From contig JAHHIH010000008.1 of the NCBI GenBank assembly GCA_019358835.1, positions 124,001-188,000 of the forward strand: a stretch of DNA of 64,000 nt. Direction: 5' to 3'. Both the position numbers and the translations under genes were made by a program. Origin of the DNA: Tildeniella torsiva UHER 1998/13D. Lineage in GTDB: Bacteria; Cyanobacteriota; Cyanobacteriia; Phormidesmidales; Phormidesmidaceae. This document shows positions 53,722-62,183 of the stretch, one piece after another (the stretch's first letter is position 1; every line of letters begins with the position of its first letter). The notes beneath the pieces are model-generated. The model made no database searches, was not told the DNA's origin, and was given only the letters and a program-made list of their open reading frames with translations.

Positions 53722-56700
53722 ATGATGCAACCCACCACCCTTGAAGGATACCGGCTATCCCCCCAGCAGGCCCGCCTGTGGTCACTTCAGCAAGCAACTC
53801 CAGAGACCCCTTACCAAGTGCAGGCCCTGATCCATCTAGCTGGCCCCCTGGAGCCGGTTAGGCTGATCACTGCTCTGCGCCAGCTAATCAACCGCCACGA
53901 GATCCTGCGCACCACCTTTCAATGTTTGCCGGGGATGACGGAGCCGCTTCAGGTGATTGGAGCGTCCCTCTCACCCGACTCAGAACCAGACTGGTGGTCA
54001 TGCCATGACCTAACAGCGCTAGAGGCCTCGGCCCAAGCCGCTGCCCTCAAATGCCACTGGCAAGCGTTACAGCAAACGACTTTGTCGCCTCAGCAAGTGC
54101 CGATCCAGGCGATTCTCATACGCCAGTCGGAGCACGAATCTCAGCTACTGCTCAAACTGGCCGGGCTGTGTGCCGACGCCGCCACCCTGCCACGGATAGT
54201 GCAGGAACTCAGCCACACCTACGGGGCCTCGGGGGAGCAGGGATCGGGAGATGAGCCAATTCAGTATGCCGATTTAGCGGAATGGCAGCATGAGCTATTA
54301 GAGTCGGACGAAACCGCTAGCGGCCAAAACCACTGGCGTCAGATTGCTCTGGGCAGGGCCTTGGCCGTACGGTTGCCGGGGCGTCTGCGATCGCACTCAA
54401 CCTCTCAGCCATTCTGTCCGCAGACGGTTTCGATTCAGTTGCCTCGGGCTTTGGTGCGATCGCTCCAGGCGATCACCCAATGTGCCAATGCTTCCCTACC
54501 AAGCTTTTTGCTGGTGGCTTGGCAAGTGCTACTCAGGCGGCTAACCGGACAGAGCGAGTTAGTAGTCGGCACTGCTTTTGATGGCCGTCACTATGACGAT
54601 CTTGCTGGGGCAATCGGCCCGTTAACGCGATACCTACCCATTCACCAGGTCTTGTCGCCAGAGCAATCTTTCGCGCAGGTTTGGGCACAGGTTCGGACGC
54701 AGCTAGACACCGAGGCCCAATGGCAAGACTACTTTACCTGGGATCTCTGGCAGCTCAAGACCGAACAGGCTTTCTTTCCGTTTGGGTTTGACTACCGGGA
54801 AGCTGCGCCTGTTCGGAGCACATCAGATTTGACGTTTGAGCTCCAGCAATCTTGGGCCTGTGTTGAGCGCTATCAGGTGCATCTGACCTGTCACCACCAG
54901 GCCGATGCCCTCACTTGTGAATTTGAGTATGACGCCAGTGATTTATCAGTCGACGCGGTTGAGCGGTTAGCTGAGCAGTATGAAGTGCTGCTGAGCCAGG
55001 CGATCGCCAATCCCGACAGCGCCATCAGCGGGTTAGAAATCCTCAGCCCAGCGGCTCGTCATCAGCTGCTCGTCGAGTTCAACCCGACCCTGCCCCCCCC
55101 GGTTCAGGGCTGCCTGCACCACCGCTTCGAAGCCCAGGTCGCTCAAACCCCTGAAGCGCTGGCAGTTGTCTGCGACGACCAAAGCTTGAGCTACGCACAG
55201 CTGAACCAGCGAGCTAATCAACTGGCTCACTTCCTCCAGCAGCAGGGCGTGGGTGTTGATACCCCCGTCGCCCTGTATCTAGAGCGGTCCTGCGAGTTAA
55301 TGGTGGGGTTGCTTGGCATTGTTAAAGCGGGAGGCGCGTACCTGCCACTTGATCCAGCGCTGCCACCAGCCGCGATCGCCCAGCGGATCGAGCACGCTCA
55401 AGCTCCCGTCATTCTGATCCAGGCTTCGTTGCTAGACCGATTGCCTGCAACGACGGCTCACGTCATTTGCCTCGACCGAGACTGGGATGCGATCGCTCAA
55501 CACAGCTCTGATAATCCCTCCAGTTCTGTCACGGCGGCTCATCTGGCCTACATCATCTACACCTCCGGTTCCACGGGCCAGCCTAAAGGTGTTGCTGTTG
55601 AACACCGTCACCTGCTGAGCTATCTCGACGGCATTGAGCAACGACTCAACCTGCTCCCTGGTGCTAGCTATGCCTCCGTGTCAACTGTAGCGGCTGATTT
55701 GGGCCATACCGTGCTCTTCTCCGCCCTGTGCACAGGGGGCTGCTTGCACCTAATCAGCACCGAGCGCGCCGCTAACCCCGAGGCTCTGGCGCAGTATTGT
55801 CAGCAGCACCCCATCGATTGCCTCAAGATTGTGCCGTCTCATCTCCAGGCGTTACTCGCTTCGGCGGCAGATCCAGCCCAGATTTTACCGCAGCGCTGCC
55901 TGGTTCTCGGGGGCGAAGCCTCAGACTGGAGCTTGATTCAGACTATCCAACAGCTCTCGGACTGCCGCATCCTCAATCACTATGGCCCTACCGAAGCAAC
56001 CGTGGGCGTCTTAGCCTATGAGATTGAGGTTATTGATGTGTCAGGCATCGTCCCGCTGGGTCGGCCCCTCGCTCACAGCCAGGTGTACGTCCTCGACGAG
56101 CATCAGCAGCCGGTACCAATTGGGGTGCCGGGAGAACTCTACATCGGGGGAGCAACGGTTGCGCGCGGCTACTGGAACCAACCCGATCTAACCGCCGATC
56201 GCTTTCTTCCCAATCCCTTTGGGACTGGGAAACTGTATCGCACTGGCGATCGGGTGCGCTATTGGCCTGAGGGCACTCTGGAGTTTATCGGTCGTTTGGA
56301 CGAGCAGGTCAAGCTGCGGGGCTACCGCATTGAGCTGGGAGAAATCGAGGCGGTGCTGGCTCAGCATCCCGTGGTGCAGCAGAGCGTGGTCGTGCTAAGG
56401 GAAGACTCGCCCGCCCAAAAGCGACTGGTCGCCTACGTGGTGCTGAACCATGCCACGCAGAAAACGGAGGCGGTTCAGGAGTTTCTAGCCCAGCGCTTGC
56501 CCGACTACATGGTGCCTAGTGCCTTCGTAACCCTTGATGCCCTCCCGCTTACCCCCAACGGCAAAATTGACCGCCATGCCCTCCCCATTCCAGAAAACCG
56601 AGCGGCTCAATCTGCCTATACTCCCCCAACTACTCCGGCGGAAAAGACCCTGGCACAGATTTGGGCTCAGGTGTTGGGCCTAGAGCAGGTCGGCGTGGAT

Positions 56701-59445
56701 GACAACTTCTTTAGCCTCGGGGGCGACTCCATTCTCAGTATTCAAGTGGTTGCCAAGGCCAATCAAGCGGGGCTATCCCTAACGCCAAAGCAGTTGTTTG
56801 ACCATCAGACGATTGCCGCTTTAGCAGCCGTAGCTGGGAGCGAAGTGGAGGTGCAGGCGGAGCAGGGAGTGGTCACTGGAGCCGTGCCGCTGACGCCGAT
56901 TCAGCACTGGTTTTTTGATCAGGCTTTTGAGCAGCCCCACTACTGGAATCAGGCGGTGTTGCTAGACTGTCGCCCCGCCTTAGACCCGGAGTTGTTGCAG
57001 CAAACCGTTGAACACTTACTGGCGCACCATGACGGGTTGCGGTCCCGGTTTGTCGGCACGGCTTCGGGCTGGCAGCAAGAGGTGTTGCCAACCTCCAGCA
57101 TGGCACCGAGGGTAGCCGAGATTGACCTCTCTCATTTACCTGACCCTGAGCAGACCGCTGCGATAGAAGTTGAGGCGAATCGACTGCAAGGAAGTCTCGA
57201 CCTTGAGGCGGGCAAGGTGGTGCGGGTGGTGCTGTTCAACTTGGCGGCTAATCGGTCTCAGCGGTTGCTGCTGATTGTGCATCACCTAGTGATAGATGGG
57301 GTGTCGTGGCGCATCTTGCTGGAGGATTTTCAGACGGTTTATGAGCAGTTGAGGCTGGGGCAACCCGCTCACCTAACACCCAAAACCACGGCTTTTCAGC
57401 ACTGGGCTCGTCAGCTGCAAACCTATGCTCAGTCGCCAGAACTGCATCAGGAACTCACGATTTGGCAGTCCCATCTCCAATCGGTATCCCCGTCAATTCC
57501 GGTAGATGTGACCGAGGGTAGTAATGCGATCGCATCTGCCCAGACGCTCACCGTCGAACTTACAGCAGTCGAAACTCAAGTGCTGCTCCAGGTTGTTCCT
57601 CAAGCTGAGCAAGCCCATATCAACGAGGTACTGCTAACCGCTCTCGCCCAAGCCTTTCAGCCGTGGACCGATCAGCCCGTCCTGCTAATCGACATAGAGG
57701 GTCACGGGCGAGAAGGGCTATTTTCACCAGTCGATTTGTCTCGCACTGTGGGTTGGTTCACTACGGTCTATCCGGTGTGCCTGCCGCTGCAAACTACCAC
57801 TTGGTCAGCGACTTTAGCCGCCATCAAAGCGCAATTTCAGCAGATTCCCCACCATGGCCTAGGCTATGGCGTTCTGCGGTACTTGACGACTGACAGCCCG
57901 ATCGCGTCACTGCCTCAAGCCCAGGTGAAGTTTAACTATTTAGGACAGTTTGATCAGGTCTTTGCCCAATCCACTCTATTTCAGCCCTCTGAGGCCTCGC
58001 CGGGGCAGACTCGCAGTGCCGATAACCATCGCTCGCACCTGATCGACGTGGTGGGTTTGGTAACAGATGGCAAGCTATTCGTTACGTGGACCTACAGCCG
58101 CCATCGGCATCACGAATCGACCATTGCGGCCTTGGCACAGGCCTTTATGGCGGCGCTGCGATCGCGCCTTGTTCAGGGCGAAAGGGCATCAGAGGGCGAT
58201 CGCACTCTAGAGCAATGGCATCAAGACCTCCAGTTAGAAGCCGCAATTCAAGTCCATCCTGACCTGATTCAGCCCCTAGCTCAGCCTCAGCAGGTGCTCT
58301 TGACCGGGGCGAGCGGCTTTCTCGGTGCGTTTCTGCTGCACGAACTGCTGCAGCAAACTTCGGCCCACGTTCACTGCTTGGTTCGAGCCGCCGACAATCA
58401 AAGCGCTCAACGGCGTCTCCAGCAGCATCTTCAGCAGTATCAGCTGTGGCATGACGACTATGCCAGCCGCATCATTCCCTTAGCGGGAGACCTGTCGCAG
58501 CCTCATTTAGGGCTGACGGCTGACGCGTTTCAAGCTTTGGCCGAGCAAATTGACCGCATTTATCACAACGGGGCAGCGGTGAATTTAGCCTATCCCTATC
58601 AAACGGTTCGAGCCGCCAATGTCTTGGGAACGCAGACGTTGCTGAGGCTAGCCACCCAGGTCAAACTCAAGCCAATCGCCTATGTCTCAACCCTGAGCGT
58701 TTTTTCAGGCCTGGGTGCCGAGGCGACAACAATTGCTGAAACCACCGACCTCTCCCAGGTGCCACCACCATCCGGCGGCTATGCCCGCAGCAAATGGGTG
58801 GCAGAAAACCTGCTGTGGAGCGCTAGCGATCGCGGTGTTCCCGTGGCCGTCTACCGGCCTGGGCGCATTCTGGGGCACCAGCAAACAGGGATTTGCAACA
58901 CCCGCGATCGCCTGTCGCTCATGCTGCGGGGCTGTCTCTACCTCGGCTGTGCTCCGGCCGTCGAGACTTTAGTCGACATGACCCCCGTAGACTACATCAG
59001 CCAGGCCATTGTGCAGCTCTCATTGCGGCCCACCCCTTGGGGGCAGGCGTTTCACCTCTGCAATCCTCAGCCCGTGGCCTGGTGTGACCTAGTTCAGCAG
59101 ATTCAGGCTCTTGGCTATCCGCTGCAGCTGGTCTCCTACGAGCAATGGCAGCAGACCTTGGCCGATCGGTGGCGATCGCACCTCCAGACCCTCAGCGACA
59201 CGGTGCAAGATCATCCCCTCTATCCACTGATGATTTTGTTTGCCGATGCCGCCGATCCAGCCGGGGCATCGGTAGCCGAATCCCTAGCCGCTGACGATCG
59301 GCAGTTCGACTGTCAGAACACCTGCACGGCCCTGAGCAGCAGCGCAATTAGCTATCCAGCCATCGACCCACCGCTGTTGCAGCGCTATCTCACCTACTTC
59401 AGCCGCAGAGGCTTCTTTAAGCTGCCCGAAGCGATCGCACCGTAA
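53722..59445 (+). CDS. Terminal NRPS module Interface-A(Asp)-PCP-E-Reductase
   Basis: The protein has about 1908 aa from ATG 53722; a longer frame to 53614 overlaps the hydroxylase gene and lacks homology. The Interface domain (about 1-420) has LAGLCADAATL in place of HHxxxDG (about 147). The A domain (about 613) gives D-L-T-K-V-G-H-V-G-K, 9 of 10 to the Asp code. PCP GGDSI (about 1001) is followed by E (HHLVIDG, about 1186). The C-terminal about 390 residues form a thioester reductase: nucleotide motif LLTGASGFLGAFLL (about 1523) and catalytic GGYARSKW (about 1686). Release should therefore be by NAD(P)H reduction to an aldehyde or alcohol, not by a thioesterase. Expected last residue: D-beta-hydroxy-Asp with a reduced C1. 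Confidence 0.9.
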   Translation: MMQPTTLEGYRLSPQQARLWSLQQATPETPYQVQALIHLAGPLEPVRLITALRQLINRHEILRTTFQCLPGMTEPLQVIGASLSPDSEPDWWSCHDLTALEASAQAAALKCHWQALQQTTLSPQQVPIQAILIRQSEHESQLLLKLAGLCADAATLPRIVQELSHTYGASGEQGSGDEPIQYADLAEWQHELLESDETASGQNHWRQIALGRALAVRLPGRLRSHSTSQPFCPQTVSIQLPRALVRSLQAITQCANASLPSFLLVAWQVLLRRLTGQSELVVGTAFDGRHYDDLAGAIGPLTRYLPIHQVLSPEQSFAQVWAQVRTQLDTEAQWQDYFTWDLWQLKTEQAFFPFGFDYREAAPVRSTSDLTFELQQSWACVERYQVHLTCHHQADALTCEFEYDASDLSVDAVERLAEQYEVLLSQAIANPDSAISGLEILSPAARHQLLVEFNPTLPPPVQGCLHHRFEAQVAQTPEALAVVCDDQSLSYAQLNQRANQLAHFLQQQGVGVDTPVALYLERSCELMVGLLGIVKAGGAYLPLDPALPPAAIAQRIEHAQAPVILIQASLLDRLPATTAHVICLDRDWDAIAQHSSDNPSSSVTAAHLAYIIYTSGSTGQPKGVAVEHRHLLSYLDGIEQRLNLLPGASYASVSTVAADLGHTVLFSALCTGGCLHLISTERAANPEALAQYCQQHPIDCLKIVPSHLQALLASAADPAQILPQRCLVLGGEASDWSLIQTIQQLSDCRILNHYGPTEATVGVLAYEIEVIDVSGIVPLGRPLAHSQVYVLDEHQQPVPIGVPGELYIGGATVARGYWNQPDLTADRFLPNPFGTGKLYRTGDRVRYWPEGTLEFIGRLDEQVKLRGYRIELGEIEAVLAQHPVVQQSVVVLREDSPAQKRLVAYVVLNHATQKTEAVQEFLAQRLPDYMVPSAFVTLDALPLTPNGKIDRHALPIPENRAAQSAYTPPTTPAEKTLAQIWAQVLGLEQVGVDDNFFSLGGDSILSIQVVAKANQAGLSLTPKQLFDHQTIAALAAVAGSEVEVQAEQGVVTGAVPLTPIQHWFFDQAFEQPHYWNQAVLLDCRPALDPELLQQTVEHLLAHHDGLRSRFVGTASGWQQEVLPTSSMAPRVAEIDLSHLPDPEQTAAIEVEANRLQGSLDLEAGKVVRVVLFNLAANRSQRLLLIVHHLVIDGVSWRILLEDFQTVYEQLRLGQPAHLTPKTTAFQHWARQLQTYAQSPELHQELTIWQSHLQSVSPSIPVDVTEGSNAIASAQTLTVELTAVETQVLLQVVPQAEQAHINEVLLTALAQAFQPWTDQPVLLIDIEGHGREGLFSPVDLSRTVGWFTTVYPVCLPLQTTTWSATLAAIKAQFQQIPHHGLGYGVLRYLTTDSPIASLPQAQVKFNYLGQFDQVFAQSTLFQPSEASPGQTRSADNHRSHLIDVVGLVTDGKLFVTWTYSRHRHHESTIAALAQAFMAALRSRLVQGERASEGDRTLEQWHQDLQLEAAIQVHPDLIQPLAQPQQVLLTGASGFLGAFLLHELLQQTSAHVHCLVRAADNQSAQRRLQQHLQQYQLWHDDYASRIIPLAGDLSQPHLGLTADAFQALAEQIDRIYHNGAAVNLAYPYQTVRAANVLGTQTLLRLATQVKLKPIAYVSTLSVFSGLGAEATTIAETTDLSQVPPPSGGYARSKWVAENLLWSASDRGVPVAVYRPGRILGHQQTGICNTRDRLSLMLRGCLYLGCAPAVETLVDMTPVDYISQAIVQLSLRPTPWGQAFHLCNPQPVAWCDLVQQIQALGYPLQLVSYEQWQQTLADRWRSHLQTLSDTVQDHPLYPLMILFADAADPAGASVAESLAADDRQFDCQNTCTALSSSAISYPAIDPPLLQRYLTYFSRRGFFKLPEAIAP

Positions 59446-59468
59446 CCCTTTCCACCCCAAAATTATCC

Positions 59469-60902
59469 ATGCCCACAACACCCCTTTCATCCCCTCAGCT
59501 GATTCCCTCCCCAGCGGCTGAGGCACTGCCGCCCCAACAGCGCCAGCACCTAGAGACCCTAATTGCCGACTATACCCAGCGCACCCAGCGTTCTAAAACC
59601 TGGGCTCAAACCTATCGGCCCGTCCTGGCCGATCAGCGGGCGGTATCAGGGTTCCATCTGCTGACCAAAGAAATGGCTTATCCCCTGGTGGCCGAGCGAT
59701 CGCAGGGGGCTTACATCTGGGACATCGACGACAACCAATATATTGATGTCACCATGGGCATGGGGGTCAATCTATTTGGCCACAATCCCCCGTTTATCAA
59801 AGCTGCCCTAACCGAACAACTCGATCGCGGTATGCAGATAGGGCCGCAGACCGAGCTGGCCGGAGCGGTTGCCACAGCCATCACCCAGCTCACCGGTCTA
59901 GAACGAGTCGCCTTTAGCAATACCGGCACCGAAGCGGTCATGACCGCCATTCGCCTGGCGCGGACGGCTACGGGGCGCTCAAAAATTGCCCTCTTTGCCG
60001 GGTCATACCACGGGCACTTTGACGGCACCCTCGCCCAGTCACACACCGTCGATGGGCAACCTCGCACCGTGGCGGTTGCCCCTGGCATCCCAGCCAGCAT
60101 GATTCAAGATGTGCTGGTTTTAGACTACGGTAGCCCCCAGGCCCTAGAACAGATTCAAGCCCAGGCCTCAGAGCTAGCGGCGGTGCTGGTGGTGCCGGTG
60201 CAAACCTTTCGCCCCAACCTCCAGCCGGTCGACTTTTTGCGCGATCTGCGCCAGCTCACCCGGAATGAAGACATCGCCCTGATTTTCGACGAGATGATCA
60301 CCGGCTTTCGCATTCATCCCGGTGGGGCTCAGGCGTGGTTTGGGGTGCAGGCCGATCTGGCCACCTACGGCAAGATCATTGGCGGCGGGCTGCCAATCGG
60401 TGCGATCGCAGGCCAGGCCCGCTATCTCGATCACATTGATGGTGGCAGCTGGAACTACGGCGACGCCTCTAGTCCTACTGTTCAGCCCACCTTTTTTGCC
60501 GGCACGTTCTGTAAGCATCCCCTGGCGATGGCGGCCGCCCATGCTGTGTTGCAGCGGCTCCTGGCCGAAGGCGCGACCCTGCAAGACCGGCTAAACCAAC
60601 AGACAACTGAGTTCGTTCAGCAGCTCAACACCTACTTTGAAGCTGAAGCTGTGCCCATTCGCATGGCCTGCTTTGGCTCTCTATTTGGCCCGATCGCCAC
60701 AGAGGCACCTCGTTTCTTCAGTGGCTCTCTCACAACCGCTCAGCCCGATTTACTCTACTATCACCTCCTCCATCGGGGAATTTTGCTGCGGGGCGGTGGC
60801 GGGTTTCTCTCCACAGCCCACACCGAGGCAGATTTGCAGCATATTTTTGCCGCTGTACAGCAGAGTATTGCCGCCCTGAGGGCAGGGGGTTTCTTAGGGT
60901 GA
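59469..60902 (+). CDS. PLP aminotransferase of the PKS/NRPS AMT type (class III)
   Basis: This 477-aa protein resembles glutamate-1-semialdehyde-type aminotransferases, and most closely the AMT domains built into PKS/NRPS such as those of mycosubtilin and microcystin: QRSKTWAQTYRPVLADQRA, KEMAYPLV, GVNLFGHNPPF, FSNTGTEAVMTAIRLAR, GSYHGHFDGTLA. PLP-binding Lys is in YGKIIGGGLPIG (about 302). Such AMT domains convert a beta-keto thioester to a beta-amino group, fitting the PKS module with a broken ketoreductase. An alternative is amination of the aldehyde released by the terminal reductase, as MxcL does in myxochelin. It starts 24 bases after the last NRPS gene and closes the 41-kb operon. Confidence 0.88.
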   Translation: MPTTPLSSPQLIPSPAAEALPPQQRQHLETLIADYTQRTQRSKTWAQTYRPVLADQRAVSGFHLLTKEMAYPLVAERSQGAYIWDIDDNQYIDVTMGMGVNLFGHNPPFIKAALTEQLDRGMQIGPQTELAGAVATAITQLTGLERVAFSNTGTEAVMTAIRLARTATGRSKIALFAGSYHGHFDGTLAQSHTVDGQPRTVAVAPGIPASMIQDVLVLDYGSPQALEQIQAQASELAAVLVVPVQTFRPNLQPVDFLRDLRQLTRNEDIALIFDEMITGFRIHPGGAQAWFGVQADLATYGKIIGGGLPIGAIAGQARYLDHIDGGSWNYGDASSPTVQPTFFAGTFCKHPLAMAAAHAVLQRLLAEGATLQDRLNQQTTEFVQQLNTYFEAEAVPIRMACFGSLFGPIATEAPRFFSGSLTTAQPDLLYYHLLHRGILLRGGGGFLSTAHTEADLQHIFAAVQQSIAALRAGGFLG

Positions 60903-60996
60903 GTACGTTCTGGGTAACTGCTCTGAGGTTAAGAGCTTTTGCCGCTTCATCTGCGCTATGGCACAACTGCCAACCAGCCGCCTCAACGGCACTGAA

Positions 60997-61028
60997 CAGC
61001 ATAATGGTAATTACTCTCATTTATGCTG
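60997..61028. promoter_or_regulatory. Fur-box-like site inside an inverted repeat, upstream of AraC gene
   Basis: CATAATGGTAATTACTCTC (61000-61018) matches the Fur consensus GATAATGATAATCATTATC at 14 of 19 positions. It is enclosed by a perfect 8-bp inverted repeat, CAGCATAA (60997-61004) and TTATGCTG (61021-61028). The site ends about 37-47 bases before the regulator start, a position suited to repression of that gene by iron. Confidence 0.55.
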
Positions 61029-61064
61029 GTAAATTAGTGTCAACTATTTCTGTCGTCACTATCA

Positions 61065-62072
61065 ATGCCCATCACCCTATCGCAACACGATTTTTGGTCG
61101 CTGGTTAAGCAACCCGCTGACAGCGGCCCCGATAACCGCCAAGTTGAAAGTGACCAGGGCGAACAGGTCTGGGCCTACCCCCAACAATTTGGCCAGGGCT
61201 ATTTTCGCGAAATTCGGCTGAGGCCTGGGCTACACCTGGAAATTAGCGACATCCAGCACCATACGCCTGTGCTTGTGGAGTGTGGCGATCGCCCTCACCC
61301 AGTAGAGATCCACTTTGATATCTGCGACGATGGCCCCAGCAGCGCTAGCACCACAGGCCAGTACTGGCTTTACAGCAGCGGCTTCGCCCCTGCCAAGCAG
61401 ATCTGCCACAACCCCCATCCCCGCAATCTGTCTCTCAGCCTGCACATTGAGCCAGCCCTCGTGCACACCCTGCTGGGAGAAACCGCCACCGCTGCCCTAC
61501 CTGGCCTGGGCCCTTTGCTGAAACCGGCCGATCAGCCCTACATCAGCCAGGGCTGTCGCACTTCCCCAGCAATGACGATGGTTTTGCAGCAGATCCTCAC
61601 CTGTCCGTTTGCGGGGCCAATTCGACAACTTTTTTTAGAAGGCAAGGCGCTAGAGCTAATCGCCCTCACCCTCCAGGCCGCGATGCCGTCCCAGCCAGCG
61701 GCCAGCCATCGGCTCAAGCCCGACGATATCGATCGCATTCACCAGGCCAAAGATATTCTCCTGCAAGATTTAGCCCATCCCCCTTCGCTAATCGGCCTGG
61801 CGCGCCAGGTGGGCCTCAACGATTGCACCCTGAAGCGCGGCTTTAGGACGGTCTTTAACACCACTGTATTTGGCTACCTGCAAGCCCAGCGCCTCGACCA
61901 GGCCCGGCTTTTGCTGCTCGACGGACAGCTCAACGTGCAGCAGGCCGCCAGCGCCGTCGGCTACCACAGCCGCAGCCACTTCACCGCTGGCTTTCGTCAG
62001 CGGTTTGGGGTCAGCCCAAGAGAGCTGCTGGCCCAAAATAATTCCCTAGTGGGTACATCTTATTCCCGCTAG
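61065..62072 (+). CDS. AraC/PchR-type transcriptional regulator
   Basis: This 335-aa protein has a PchR-like sensory N-terminus (about 1-230; FREIRLRPGLHLEI). The C-terminal AraC DNA-binding domain (about 232-327) has two helix-turn-helix motifs: SLIGLARQVGLNDCTLKRGF, then NVQQAASAVGYHSRSHFTAGF and FGVSPRELL. PchR-type regulators activate siderophore uptake and synthesis genes when they bind the ferric siderophore. Its place between the biosynthetic operon and the receptor, plus the Fur-like box upstream, supports this role here. The start lacks a clear ribosome-binding site. Confidence 0.9.
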   Translation: MPITLSQHDFWSLVKQPADSGPDNRQVESDQGEQVWAYPQQFGQGYFREIRLRPGLHLEISDIQHHTPVLVECGDRPHPVEIHFDICDDGPSSASTTGQYWLYSSGFAPAKQICHNPHPRNLSLSLHIEPALVHTLLGETATAALPGLGPLLKPADQPYISQGCRTSPAMTMVLQQILTCPFAGPIRQLFLEGKALELIALTLQAAMPSQPAASHRLKPDDIDRIHQAKDILLQDLAHPPSLIGLARQVGLNDCTLKRGFRTVFNTTVFGYLQAQRLDQARLLLLDGQLNVQQAASAVGYHSRSHFTAGFRQRFGVSPRELLAQNNSLVGTSYSR

Positions 62073-62117
62073 GGCACATAGACGCTTTCAGTAGCGCACC
62101 GGAACTCTGTATGTTGT

Positions 62118-62162
62118 TGAGAAAGATTCTTGTTTAGTCGGCGACAGCACAAACTGTCGCCG
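62118..62162 (+). promoter_or_regulatory. Leader of the receptor gene: weak Fur-like site and stem-loop
   Basis: TGAGAAAGATTCTTG (62118-62132) is a weak Fur-like palindrome (9 of 14 against TGATAATNATTATCA). Directly after it, CGGCGACAG (62139-62147) and CTGTCGCCG (62154-62162) form a perfect 9-bp stem with a 6-base loop, ending 11 bases before the ribosome-binding site GGGAG. There is no T-run, so it is more likely a leader hairpin than a terminator of the regulator gene. Confidence 0.4.
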
Positions 62163-62183
62163 CGCAATCGTGGTGGGAGTGAA

